Below are positions 1 through 8,370 of a DNA stretch of 37,411 bases, one piece after another. Both the position numbers and the translations under genes were made by a program. The stretch spans positions 1 through 37,411 of the forward strand of contig CABHPA010000112.1 of the NCBI GenBank assembly GCA_902168245.1, read 5' to 3'. Positions within the stretch are counted from its first letter, which is position 1, and each line of letters starts with the position of its first letter. The notes below the pieces were generated by a model. The model ran no database searches. It was given only the letters and a program-made list of their open reading frames with translations, and was not told the origin of the DNA. This DNA is from Candidatus Melainabacteria bacterium (GTDB lineage: Bacteria; Cyanobacteriota; Vampirovibrionia; Vampirovibrionales; Vampirovibrionaceae).

Positions 1-2
1 AA

Positions 3-398
3 GAAATCCAAAGAATCATATGGAAGCATTACCGTGCCGCTTTGGCCTCGCACTGCCCAAAACTTGAGATGGCCTTACCGCCTTCACTGCCAAGGGAATA
101 TCGACAACTATTTAACGCTTTGTACTCTTTGCGAGAAGGCGTTGTTATCGGGTTGGATTTGGAAAATCTTCGCGCGGTAGAAAATCTGATTTTTAATAGC
201 TACAAGATGTTCTATCGCTATTTCGCATTTGGTATAAAAGCGTACCAGAGAGATGATGAGCTCAAAAGCATGGTAGACGGCTCGACTTGCAACAAGCATA
301 TAAAGATGTATAAGGCGAACCGAAACAAAATAGGGTATCAACAGAATCATATGATTTCTCCCATGGTTCTTTTTTTATTTCCAGAATTAGATTTATAA
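3..398 (+). CDS. Unrecognised protein, 5'-partial at window edge
   Basis: The reading frame is open from the first bases of the window, so the gene most likely starts outside it; a TTG at 42 would give 118 aa but has no convincing ribosome binding site. The visible product is a mixed hydrophilic/aromatic sequence with no motif I recognise, no clear membrane segment and no signal peptide. It ends 16 bp before the HAD gene on the same strand, so the two may be co-transcribed. Its position just beyond tniQ suggests cargo of the Tn7-like element. The last residues are hydrophobic (MVLFLFPELDL). It could also be a decayed fragment, since base composition is AT-rich and codon use is unremarkable. 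Confidence 0.45.
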   Translation, partial: EIQRIIWKHYRAALASHCPKLEMALPPSLPREYRQLFNALYSLREGVVIGLDLENLRAVENLIFNSYKMFYRYFAFGIKAYQRDDELKSMVDGSTCNKHIKMYKANRNKIGYQQNHMISPMVLFLFPELDL

Positions 399-414
399 AT
401 TTCTCGGTTAACTG

Positions 415-852
415 ATGATTCTATTTCTGGACTTTGATGGTGTTCTTCACACGTTTCCTTCACCACAGGATCCAACCCATCTATTTGTAAATTTGAACCG
501 TCTGGAGCAAGTACTTCGCGATTACCCGCATACACGTGTCGTAATCAGCAGTACTTGGCGAGAAAAGTATTCACTCAGCGAACTATCCGCATTGTTTTCA
601 CCCGATATCAAAAATCGCATCATAGATGTTTTGCCTGTGATTGAGATTCACAGTCTGGCCGACATGGAAGCGATTAGATTTAGAGAGATAAGCAAATACC
701 TAAACGGCAGAACGGATAACTGGATCGCACTAGACGACGACCCAGATCTTTTTCCAAAAGGCTGCGCCAATTTGATTCATTGCGTTGACGGCTTTGGTGA
801 AGCGGAAGAGAAACTGTTAAGAAAAGCTCTTGAGACTACGAAAGAGATTTAA
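415..852 (+). CDS. HAD-superfamily protein (Swiss-Army-Knife RNA-repair HAD type)
   Basis: A 145-aa protein that opens directly with the HAD nucleophile motif MILFLDFDGVLH (Asp6 and Asp8 form the DxD pair). SSTWRE near residue 46 fits motif II (Ser/Thr), and WIALDDDPDL near residue 103 fits the acidic motif IV. This arrangement, a compact HAD without a large cap, matches the small HAD domains found alone or fused in Swiss-Army-Knife RNA-repair proteins. A phosphatase or polynucleotide phosphatase activity is inferred only. The gene starts 16 bp after the preceding frame and ends 10 bp before the convergent tniQ stop. Being next to tniQ, it is probably element cargo. Confidence 0.7.
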   Translation: MILFLDFDGVLHTFPSPQDPTHLFVNLNRLEQVLRDYPHTRVVISSTWREKYSLSELSALFSPDIKNRIIDVLPVIEIHSLADMEAIRFREISKYLNGRTDNWIALDDDPDLFPKGCANLIHCVDGFGEAEEKLLRKALETTKEI

Positions 853-862
853 TTTTCCGCTT

Positions 863-2725
863 TTAGGTTGGTGATGTTCTTTGCTGTGCAAATTCATCAA
901 TCCAATCCTCTAGTTCGGCAGATCTCTTATACAGATACTGTCGACACGAATCGACCGACGGGCCCGCATAAGGTTTTATGCCGCGAGATTCCAGACAACT
1001 TGGAATAGCCGATGCGCGAAGAATGCCGCCGATTCGCGACGAAATTTCGTTTGTATGGATATAGGCTTGGCTGAATTTTTCAATATCCTTCTGTGTAACA
1101 ATCATCTGCCCGGTATCTTCTTCGATATAACTTCCGAGAATTCCACACCGTACCAAGTGATAAGCAGCCTCCTGTTTCAATTTAAGCCTTTTGGCTGCAC
1201 TCACTACACTTAATGCATCAGCGCGCAGCTCCTGATTCTGCAATTCAATCCACGTCTCCAACTCGATACGATCGAATAGCCAGGCGGCTACTCCAGCATG
1301 CTCTGTTGCCAGGCCTTTCGGCAAAATCTTCTGTTCTATAACTGCAATAAGAAGCCTGGGGAAGAGGCATCGCCGATACAGCAAGTATTTCAGTGCGAAC
1401 GCCAAACTGACTTTATCGGGATGATCCTTTTCGCTAACAGGAGTCCACTCTCCGCCAAAAAGAGGCATTGCTTCCATGTATTGCCTGGACAGCGCCCATT
1501 TCCCATATCCCTTTTTATTTGGGGATATAGCCTTCCCAAGTAATGCATGCTCAGCAAGCTGGATAACGCGGTTCTTACTGACTCCCAGAATGTCGCATGC
1601 GGTCTGCATGTCGATCAAGTCGTGTAGCAGACCTTTTATCAAAAGAATTTCGCGGCGATCAACGCAGAACGCACTGCGGCCGCTAGGCATTTTCGTCAAA
1701 TGGCCGGCAATCCTGCCTTCTTCATGTAAGCGAAGTAGCTGCTTTCTTGAGGTATTGAGTTCCTTGGCTAGGATGTGTGCCGGAACCCACACATGATTTT
1801 TCCGTAACGTGGGAGATAAACATCGATTTCGATTGGCGAGCGGGGCCGTCCAATTCTTCTCCAGATAGGATTCAAAAGCATGAATAACTGGGCCATACTC
1901 TCTTGCCGTGAAAGTCCTAAAAAAGTAGCGATAAAAAGGGCCAAAACGCACTGAAAGCTTGGTACTGGATCGCATCGCTTCTGACGTAGAGAGCTTATCT
2001 AGCATTTTGTATAGACCAGACGGCCAATCCATCAAAACTGCAGCGGCGTTTTGTGTGGTGACATGCGCAGTCTGAAGCGAATTGAATTTGGAAAGTTTCA
2101 TACGTTTTCCGCTACTGCCCGCATCTCGTGCGTAGGCACCAATGAATACGACAAGATCATGCAGCTGGCCGATCGTTAATAAGTCAAGATGCTCGGCTTC
2201 ACTTATTTGATTCAAATGCTTTGCGTGCATGCATTTGGCAAGTTCAATAGAAAACTTGTCCGCATCTTCCGCTTCAGCATGTCTCAAACTTGTTCCACAA
2301 TCACAGTGAAACAACCTCTGCCGCTTCCAGGTAAGGGAGCTATCACAGTTCTTACATATGCCTACCAGCCGTTTCCCGTGTCGCGGACACACCGTCATGA
2401 GCGCCAACTCCCATTCCTGCTTCCACACGGCACGCTCTTTCAGACACTCCGGGCAATAACGTGACGTTTGGTTATTCCATACGCGGTAGCCCACTCGCCC
2501 CTCATTCTTTGATTGAATAACAAGTGGGGCAAGTCGTACGTGATCCGGTGATACGCCTAATCGATCGGGTAATTCCTCCATTTCAAAAGAAGTTCGGGAA
2601 ATAATCTCTTGGATGCCATGAAAGTAGTTGCCTTCTGCAAGCCGCAATAAGTATCCATTGAGTCCCTCACCATTCACAGGAAGAGGGTGGAAAACCAGTT
2701 TCCCCGCTAATTTTTTTGCTGTCAT
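863..2725 (-). CDS. tniQ: TniQ/TnsD-family target-site protein, long form (620 aa)
   Basis: The N-terminal TniQ domain carries a zinc-ribbon pattern with C91-x2-C94, C113-x2-H116, C124-x2-C127 and C141-x-C143. TniQ proteins of Tn5053-type elements are about 400 aa; this one is as long as or longer than Tn7 TnsD. Its C-terminal half holds three helix-turn-helix-like stretches (about residues 315-343, 373-399 and 507-531). In TnsD the C-terminal region reads a fixed chromosomal attachment site, so this protein is inferred to choose the element's target. The ATG overlaps the tniB stop by 4 bp (ATGA), giving translational coupling. No frameshift or stop is seen, although the upstream tniA is broken. 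Confidence 0.88.
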   Translation of the reverse strand: MTAKKLAGKLVFHPLPVNGEGLNGYLLRLAEGNYFHGIQEIISRTSFEMEELPDRLGVSPDHVRLAPLVIQSKNEGRVGYRVWNNQTSRYCPECLKERAVWKQEWELALMTVCPRHGKRLVGICKNCDSSLTWKRQRLFHCDCGTSLRHAEAEDADKFSIELAKCMHAKHLNQISEAEHLDLLTIGQLHDLVVFIGAYARDAGSSGKRMKLSKFNSLQTAHVTTQNAAAVLMDWPSGLYKMLDKLSTSEAMRSSTKLSVRFGPFYRYFFRTFTAREYGPVIHAFESYLEKNWTAPLANRNRCLSPTLRKNHVWVPAHILAKELNTSRKQLLRLHEEGRIAGHLTKMPSGRSAFCVDRREILLIKGLLHDLIDMQTACDILGVSKNRVIQLAEHALLGKAISPNKKGYGKWALSRQYMEAMPLFGGEWTPVSEKDHPDKVSLAFALKYLLYRRCLFPRLLIAVIEQKILPKGLATEHAGVAAWLFDRIELETWIELQNQELRADALSVVSAAKRLKLKQEAAYHLVRCGILGSYIEEDTGQMIVTQKDIEKFSQAYIHTNEISSRIGGILRASAIPSCLESRGIKPYAGPSVDSCRQYLYKRSAELEDWIDEFAQQRTSPT

Positions 2726-3702
2726 TTGAGCCCACTCTTCTTGGCTAAATCAAGTTGGTCATGACGTATGGCATTTGCCCATTTGTAGAACGGCTCTCCC
2801 CGTCCGATCAACAACCGCAGTTCGCCACGCTGAGTAAAAGGATTAAGTTTTTTCGGTGCGTCCCGCCATACTTCCTCCTCAAATGCTTCTGCCAATATTG
2901 CCGAATCTATTCTTCGGCTTTCATATTGAGCGGCGAGCTGTACGGCCGTGTCTGCCAGCTTACAAACGAAATCGATTAATCCGAAAGTGGCGACGTAGAA
3001 TCTTTGCGCCATCTCTGGATCGCTGAGGCTTACCGCCGGCATGGGTAAAGAATCTTGTACGGTCTGCAGCAACGCACGAAACTCTTGTTGATCTTCTTCG
3101 GTATCGAATACGAAAGGCTTCAGATAATGACGAGCTGAAAACCTTCTAGCTAATTGCACGTTCATATTCAAGACGCTCTCGCAATCAGGCAGTCCGATCA
3201 GGACCACTGGTATACCGGCAGTATCAATGAGGTTTTTTAACCAGTCCGTAACCAATAAAATCTGACTGCGCCCGCCATGTTGCACAAAGTGCTGAAACTC
3301 ATCGATCAGGATAAGCTCGACTTTACAGAGACGGAGATAATGGTAGATTCGTTGCGTCTTCTGTTCCGTTGTCCCTCGATACCGTAGTTCATCCCCCAAT
3401 GCAGCGAGAATGGACTCCGCGAGATTCTTCACTGTCGGCCCCGCGGGTGTGTCCACCGTCAGAACCGGAACATGAAAAGCTTCCCCCGTGTCTCGCGAGG
3501 GGAAGCGTGCCTGATATTCCTGCTTGACTGTGCTTTTTCCGCTTCCCGACAAGCCGGTGATCAATAAGCCACCAGGCTGTCCAGTCAGTCTGGATCGCTG
3601 GTGCAGTCTTTCTATACGATCAATCGCGGCACAATGCGCCTTATATTCGATGACATGACCACGGATTGAATAGGACCGAAGAGCAAGAAGACGATTATTC
3701 AT
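2722..3702 (-). CDS. tniB: TniB/TnsC-family AAA+ transposition ATPase
   Basis: A 326-aa P-loop ATPase with Walker A GLSGSGKS at residues 50-57 and Walker B LILIDEFQHF further on. This is the TniB/TnsC switch that links target recognition (TniQ) to the transposase. I chose the ATG at 3702 rather than an upstream frame start at 3762, because it is preceded by a strong AGGAGG site 6 bp away and gives only an 8-bp overlap with the tniA stop (TAA at 3695-3697). The longer frame would overlap tniA by 68 bp. The stop overlaps the tniQ ATG by 4 bp. The protein looks intact. Confidence 0.9.
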   Translation of the reverse strand: MNNRLLALRSYSIRGHVIEYKAHCAAIDRIERLHQRSRLTGQPGGLLITGLSGSGKSTVKQEYQARFPSRDTGEAFHVPVLTVDTPAGPTVKNLAESILAALGDELRYRGTTEQKTQRIYHYLRLCKVELILIDEFQHFVQHGGRSQILLVTDWLKNLIDTAGIPVVLIGLPDCESVLNMNVQLARRFSARHYLKPFVFDTEEDQQEFRALLQTVQDSLPMPAVSLSDPEMAQRFYVATFGLIDFVCKLADTAVQLAAQYESRRIDSAILAEAFEEEVWRDAPKKLNPFTQRGELRLLIGRGEPFYKWANAIRHDQLDLAKKSGLK

Positions 3703-5563
3703 TGCTGTTCCTCCTATCGCCTGGATGATTGCGGCTACGGATGACCAGCTTTGGTAAAGCAATTGTTTTGTTCTGGATAGTAGGCGCCGTATTTTCTAGC
3801 TTCTTTTCACTATTCCTGAGCGTAGAGCCCGATGTATTAATGCCTTTAAAAACTGCGGCCTTTTTGCGGTTAGCCATTTTCTTGGCCTTAAGGGCTTCGT
3901 CCACAATGTTTTGAAGCTCATCTCGCTTTTGCAGCAATCTCAAAGTGGTTTGCCGATCCTTATTTTCTTGTCTTTCAGATTCCTTGATGACGTCATGCAT
4001 TTGCAAGGTGGTTCCTTGTGCATAACTTTGATCAATGGCATCAACCCTGAAGTAAGCACCCATTTCTGGATTAAAGACATGTATAAAACCAATGTCATCT
4101 TCATAGAACTTGAGGTCGACATGCAGTGCTTCGCCATGGCGCTGCGGAAGTTGCTGAAGTTCATCGTTGTTGTAGAAGATGGAATTGACTTCTACACCGT
4201 AATGAAACACTCGCCGATTCGCGGGCTGTCCCAGAATTACGTCCAACTGCGCTGGCTCTGCTGGATGTTCCAGAACTGTCCGCGCCTCTCCTTGCTGCCA
4301 CTTTACCAACGGTGTGGCGCCGCCAATCCCGCGGTGCGGTGTGGCGTTATATATCTCGACGATCCATTTGAGAACTTGGTGATTGAGCGTTTCAAAAGAA
4401 ATGCATGAGAGTTTTTCGGACGGATAATCACCACGCTCTTCAGGATTCGAAAATACTGTTCCAGGAAGTTGATGGATCAGATCGTGATTGATCGTCTTGA
4501 GGAATCGCTCAATGGATCCTTTATATTGCGGCTTCTTAGCCGGGCAGAACTGAATTTGCACGCCAAGCTCCAGACAAACTTGAGAAAAGCTGTGCGAATG
4601 CAGTTCCATACCGTTGTCGCATACGACAACAGCGGGAATGCCGCGCGCGGGCCATGACGTCGTTATGTCTGGGTAGCTGGCCAGAAGAGCGTCCTTAGGA
4701 AGAATCGCTTGGCGCAAGCACTGCAGAACCGCGTATGTCGACGGGGTACGATAGGAAATGTAGTACCCCACTACCAACCGGCTGTGTTTATCAATGGCAG
4801 CCGTTAGCCATGGTCGGCCATTCCCACGTTTTCCATGCTCACAGTAGACCAAGATATTCAGGGGCGTGTGGTCAATTTCCACACGCTCTAAAATGTCGAA
4901 AGCCTGTTGCTTACCGATTACAGATCGAAATTTTTGTTTTGCCGCTGCTTTGCCTTCTCGGCCTGCTACAACGTCATAAGCTTCAAGCTTACTTAGATAG
5001 CGGTATATCGTGGCTCGTGACGGGAGTAGATGTAACTGCCCCGTACGCTCGAGCTGCAGCGTCATCCTGGCAATGACTTCTTTGCGTGGATGCCGTTGCT
5101 GGTTCAAGAAAATCGTGTCGATAGCTTCGTCGAGCGCAGCAGCTACCTCTGGCACCAAGCTAGATTTTCTGCCGCCATTACGCTTCCCACTTATCAAACT
5201 TGTTATTGAGCCGTGCTTTTTGTAGCGGTAGAGCCATCTGCAGAGAGTTGTATGGCTTGGTGGATTGGCATCACAAATATCTGCTGAGACGGCTTTAATT
5301 AACGGACGAAGCGTCGTGGGATACCATGAAATATCTTGTTCAAGGACTACGGAGACATATTTCATCCGATATGCAGCTTGATCCTGATATGCCTGTGGGT
5401 AGGTTGCAAGATCCCGTGATACATATGGCCGTTTTAGGTTGACCTCTGCTTCTGCATCCAAATCTATCGCCAGAGTTCCCTGCCTAAGCAGGGACATGAT
5501 CTCCGCTTCGTTAGTAGTCTGAATTTCCCCGTCGTCTGACTCCTGCATATTACGGCCGCTCAT
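3695..5563 (-). CDS. tniA: TniA/TnsB-type DDE transposase, body fragment lacking its native N-terminus
   Basis: A 622-aa frame with HTH-type DNA-binding segments in the first 200 residues, an rve/DDE catalytic core (D231 in EIDHTPL, D316 in VVCDNGME, E352 in KGSIERF) and a Mu-transposase-type C-terminal beta-barrel, followed by a Lys-rich tail that would contact TniB. Only residues from S9 onward belong to tniA. The first eight codons (MSGRNMQE) are read across the end of the inserted IS21-type element, and E8 lies in the duplicated ACTCC (strand-wise GGAGT). The missing 33-codon head is at 26371-26470. The ATG at 5563 has no good ribosome binding site, and its promoter is 21 kb away, so expression and activity are doubtful. 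Confidence 0.85.
   Translation of the reverse strand: MSGRNMQESDDGEIQTTNEAEIMSLLRQGTLAIDLDAEAEVNLKRPYVSRDLATYPQAYQDQAAYRMKYVSVVLEQDISWYPTTLRPLIKAVSADICDANPPSHTTLCRWLYRYKKHGSITSLISGKRNGGRKSSLVPEVAAALDEAIDTIFLNQQRHPRKEVIARMTLQLERTGQLHLLPSRATIYRYLSKLEAYDVVAGREGKAAAKQKFRSVIGKQQAFDILERVEIDHTPLNILVYCEHGKRGNGRPWLTAAIDKHSRLVVGYYISYRTPSTYAVLQCLRQAILPKDALLASYPDITTSWPARGIPAVVVCDNGMELHSHSFSQVCLELGVQIQFCPAKKPQYKGSIERFLKTINHDLIHQLPGTVFSNPEERGDYPSEKLSCISFETLNHQVLKWIVEIYNATPHRGIGGATPLVKWQQGEARTVLEHPAEPAQLDVILGQPANRRVFHYGVEVNSIFYNNDELQQLPQRHGEALHVDLKFYEDDIGFIHVFNPEMGAYFRVDAIDQSYAQGTTLQMHDVIKESERQENKDRQTTLRLLQKRDELQNIVDEALKAKKMANRKKAAVFKGINTSGSTLRNSEKKLENTAPTIQNKTIALPKLVIRSRNHPGDRRNSNE
5539..5543. repeat. Target-site duplication ACTCC, left copy
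   Basis: ACTCC here matches ACTCC at 26371-26375. Joining the flanks through one copy gives codons ...CAA TGG GAG TCA GAC..., so TniA reads RIQWE-SDDGEIQTT in frame. That reconstruction, together with the related terminal sequences starting immediately inside each copy, identifies it as the 5-bp duplication made when the 20.8-kb element inserted. Confidence 0.85.
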
Positions 5564-5620
5564 GGACAGTCAGTTTAGTCTGAGCTGGACACCTCAGACG
5601 GAATCTCATGGTCGCTCTGA
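5544..5620 (+). repeat. IS21-type terminal inverted repeat region (left end)
   Basis: Starts TGCATATTACGG and contains TGGACA at 5563-5568 and 5586-5591, with a further ATGGTCGC and AGACA-type repeats deeper. These spaced motifs are presumed IstA-binding sites. They match the inverted motifs in the right end (26306-26370) in both sequence and spacing (23 versus 21 bp). Confidence 0.65.
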
Positions 5621-5680
5621 ACAGCTATGTAGACAAACGCATTAATCGGCCATCGAAGACATTCATTTGGCAAGCTGGAC

Positions 5681-5711
5681 GCCGAAACGGTAACAGAATT
5701 ACCGTTTCGGC
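5681..5711 (-). terminator. Perfect 13-bp hairpin downstream of istB
   Basis: Arms GCCGAAACGGTAA (5681-5693) and its exact complement (5699-5711) enclose a 5-base loop, 16 bp past the istB stop. In the istB direction there is no U-run after the stem, so this is either an inefficient terminator or part of the IS end structure. On the plus strand a short TTTC follows. Confidence 0.45.
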
Positions 5712-5726
5712 TTTCTGGGTGAGATG

Positions 5727-6479
5727 CTAAGAGGTTGCGAGTGATGCTTTTCCGCGTAGTTTTCGCATCGACTCGCCTTTCAACTGGATTTTGTATGCCT
5801 GGTGCACAATGCGATCAAGCACGGCATCGGCAATAGTCGGATCCGGGAAAAAGTCATGCCATTGCTCTACGGGGTACTGACTTGTGATCAGAAGCGATCC
5901 TTTTCGCGCCCGCCGGTCCACGATATCTAACAACACTTGTGCAGCCATAGGTGTCATCTCCCCAATACCAAAGTCATCAAGGATGAGAAGGGCTGGTTTG
6001 AAGAGTTGTGTCTTGAATGCCGCGATAGAACCGTCTAGCTGAGCCTCGATCGCGTGAGCATAGAGATCGCAAACTCTATAAAACTTTACAGACATTTCTA
6101 GGCGGCAGGCCTGTTGTCCGAATGCCGAGCCGAGCCACGTCTTTCCTACACCGGTAGCGCCTAAAATAAACAAGTTTTGATGGCGCGATATCCAGCTGCA
6201 GCTAGATAGTGCCGCAATCATTGTCTTATCAAGGCCACGAGCGGCCCTAACTTCCAGATCTTCTAGCGCTGCCGCTTCAGGGAAATCGGCACCTTTGACG
6301 AGCCGATTTAACTTGCGGGATTTTCTTGAAGACATTTCAGCTTCCAAAAGCATGCCGAAGCGATCGTCGAAGGCAAGACTGTGTAATTTGGGCTGCTCAT
6401 TCTGCAACTCGTAAGCGTTCGCCATTGCCGGCAATTTGAGATCACGTAAGTGAGAGGTATTTTGTGGTTGTGTACTCAT
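5727..6479 (-). CDS. istB: IstB-type AAA+ helper ATPase of IS21 family
   Basis: A 250-aa DnaC/IstB-like ATPase with Walker A GATGVGKT at residues 107-114 and Walker B LLILDDFGI about 60 residues later. IstB forms the AAA+ regulator that remodels target DNA for the IstA transposase. The ATG lies 2 bp after the istA stop, and GGAG in the istA tail serves as ribosome binding site, so the pair is translationally coupled as usual for IS21. The length matches the family and nothing is broken. Confidence 0.93.
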   Translation of the reverse strand: MSTQPQNTSHLRDLKLPAMANAYELQNEQPKLHSLAFDDRFGMLLEAEMSSRKSRKLNRLVKGADFPEAAALEDLEVRAARGLDKTMIAALSSCSWISRHQNLFILGATGVGKTWLGSAFGQQACRLEMSVKFYRVCDLYAHAIEAQLDGSIAAFKTQLFKPALLILDDFGIGEMTPMAAQVLLDIVDRRARKGSLLITSQYPVEQWHDFFPDPTIADAVLDRIVHQAYKIQLKGESMRKLRGKASLATS

Positions 6480-6481
6480 GA

Positions 6482-8017
6482 TTAGTCTCCGAAATATTGT
6501 GCGCCGCGGACGTTATCGTGCGTAGTGCGATTGTTGCTATTGGCTGGCTTGGCCGGGCGTAAATCGGCATTTGTTTTGAGGATGGATTCGATACTGCGAA
6601 GCGTTGTGATATTCGATTTCAAGGCATAGGCACAAACCTTTTCGAACCGCTCCTCGCCGTGGTTTCGTGCCAAATTTCGCATTTTTTGTGCGGCTCGTAA
6701 GCCATTGGTCGGATCACGTCGATCCAGCAGGTGATAGGCAATCATCTTTTGGGCGTGTGGACCGACCGATGCTGCCCACTGAGTCAATGCCGCTGGTTCA
6801 CTTTCAGAAACAATGCGATGCGCGATCGGCTGATGTTCTGGTTCTGTGACAACCTTGCCGTGTATCGACGCGATAGGATGAATGGCTACACGACGTCCGG
6901 CAGTGAAGATCTCCAAAATTGAACTGGTGAATCGCAGATCTACCTTGCTACCCGCGAGATAGTAAGGAACGGAGTAATAGGCATTTTGATGTTCGACGTG
7001 TTGATCTTGACCCACCCGAATTTGATATCGCCAATCGGATAACTCATACGGCCGGCTTGGAAGTGCTCGCAATTTCTCCTGCTCGCCTTCTTCGAAACTC
7101 TGGCGTCGACAGCCTTTTAATTTTTTGAAAGGATGTAGATTGAGCTTGTCGGTCAGAACACGTAGCTCCTCATTGAGCTCTTCATAGCTAAAGAACTGTC
7201 TGTGGCGTAGGCGAAAGAGGATATAGCGTTGTGCAATCTGTACGCCGACTTCCGCCTTTGGCTTATCTTTAGGTTTCCTGACTCGGGTCGGACGCGCTGC
7301 AGTACCGTAATGCGTCAAACAATCTCGATAGGCTGGATTGACCACAATGCGATGACGCTCTCGGCGCCAAACCGCCGCTTTCAGATTGTCACTGACCACC
7401 CAGCTAGCAGCGCCACCCATGTATTCAAAGCACTTATTGTGACAAAGCACCCAGTCTGCGGTGGTCTGCGTCGGAACTGCGTACACAAAAGTCAGATTCG
7501 AGTATCCAAGCACAGCGACAAAGATTTGCGCTTTACTGATTTGCTCTACGCCGGCAACGTGGACAGGCACGGTACGTCCTGCAAAATCGACAAACAACTT
7601 ATCGCCTGGATAGTGCACTTGCCGCATGGTGATGTGCAGCTTTTTGACATATTGGCGGTAACCGGTGGTGAACTGTGTGTAACCAATACCAAGCGGTGTT
7701 GTTTCACGCCATTCTTGCCAGAGTTGCTCCAAGGTTGCTTCAGGGATTTGCATCTCTTGATGAACCCAGGCCCAATCCGGCGCCGGCTTGCTCACGGCGA
7801 TGCTGCGATCGTGCGTTCCAACGACAGTACGCCAACGGTCATCGTCAAGTTCTTGCAGTGATGGCCAATCTGTCTGTAAAACACGTAATTTCGCACGCAG
7901 ATTGCCAACGGTGGTCGGCGAAATGCCAACGATGTTGGCGATCTCGCGGTCTGATGATTTTGAATCATAAAAATGCAGGCGAGCTATCTCGCGCTGCAGG
8001 TGCATTTCAAGCCTCAT
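6482..8017 (-). CDS. istA: IstA-type DDE transposase of IS21 family
   Basis: A 511-aa transposase with an N-terminal HTH (about residues 22-42, SDREIANIVGISPTTVGNL), an rve core with D144 (FVDFAG), D210 (VVSDNLKAAV) and E256 (KAEVGVQ), and the IS21-type C-terminal extension. I chose ATG 8017 because AAGGAG lies just upstream; a GTG at 8038 would add seven residues without a ribosome binding site, and ATG 8005 is a third possibility. All catalytic residues are present, so the IS is probably active and could act in trans on the isolated end at 26370. Confidence 0.92.
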   Translation of the reverse strand: MRLEMHLQREIARLHFYDSKSSDREIANIVGISPTTVGNLRAKLRVLQTDWPSLQELDDDRWRTVVGTHDRSIAVSKPAPDWAWVHQEMQIPEATLEQLWQEWRETTPLGIGYTQFTTGYRQYVKKLHITMRQVHYPGDKLFVDFAGRTVPVHVAGVEQISKAQIFVAVLGYSNLTFVYAVPTQTTADWVLCHNKCFEYMGGAASWVVSDNLKAAVWRRERHRIVVNPAYRDCLTHYGTAARPTRVRKPKDKPKAEVGVQIAQRYILFRLRHRQFFSYEELNEELRVLTDKLNLHPFKKLKGCRRQSFEEGEQEKLRALPSRPYELSDWRYQIRVGQDQHVEHQNAYYSVPYYLAGSKVDLRFTSSILEIFTAGRRVAIHPIASIHGKVVTEPEHQPIAHRIVSESEPAALTQWAASVGPHAQKMIAYHLLDRRDPTNGLRAAQKMRNLARNHGEERFEKVCAYALKSNITTLRSIESILKTNADLRPAKPANSNNRTTHDNVRGAQYFGD

Positions 8018-8152
8018 AGGCTCCTTCCAGCGCGGCACCGGAGATGCGCCGCAAAAGGGTGAGTGATCCCCTCACGCTCCCCTTGACAGGGAATACGTTG
8101 CAGCCGATACTCCGCCTAAGAGATCTGAGATCTTTCGGTTTCGGCCGACGAC

Positions 8153-8180
8153 AAAGCCCGAGTTTGCGCACTCGGGCTTT
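8153..8180 (+). terminator. Intrinsic terminator-like hairpin upstream of istA
   Basis: AAAGCCCGAGT (8153-8163) pairs with ACTCGGGCTTT (8170-8180) around a 6-base loop; TTTTCGCTTTC follows on the plus strand. There is no plus-strand gene directly upstream, so it may shield istA from incoming transcription. Confidence 0.55.
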
Positions 8181-8266
8181 TCGCTTTCTAAGGGGTTAAC
8201 GTGCTTGTGTTATTTCGTTATGTGCGACCTCCTCGGATGAATTAAATGACGACTTTGTCGAAGTCG

Positions 8267-8297
8267 TGTCCACACTGCCGTAACGGCAGCATGGACA
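8267..8297. repeat. 31-bp near-perfect palindrome
   Basis: TGTCCACACTGCCGT, one central A, then ACGGCAGCATGGACA. The arms pair at 13 of 15 positions. It lies within the candidate inner end of the IS21 copy and contains both TGTCCA and TGGACA, the motif repeated in the element's termini. Confidence 0.6.
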
Positions 8298-8370
8298 ACG
8301 CAGACTCAGTCGGTCGCTCATCCTACGCAGAAGGTGTCATTTAAACTACTGGGCTATCTGGACGTTTGAA

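Larger units (their letters stand above)
5544..8329 (-). mobile_element. IS21-family insertion sequence (istA-istB)
   Basis: A complete istA-istB pair whose outer end is the left tip of the larger element. The inner boundary is uncertain. A candidate terminus reads, on the minus strand from 8329, TGCGTAGGATGAG followed by ACTGAGT, and deeper TGTGGACA and TTCGACAA, motifs shared with the right end at 26306-26370. A 31-bp near-palindrome is embedded in it. That boundary would give 2,786 bp, slightly long for the family. Confidence 0.6.

Noticed and set aside
5561..8297. CATGGACA at 5561-5568 and 8290-8297 as an 8-bp target duplication of the IS21 copy
   Set aside because: CATGGACA belongs to the TGGWCA motifs repeated within the element ends and to the palindrome at 8267-8297. 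The ACTCC model explains the tniA frame exactly, so this repeat is not needed as a duplication.
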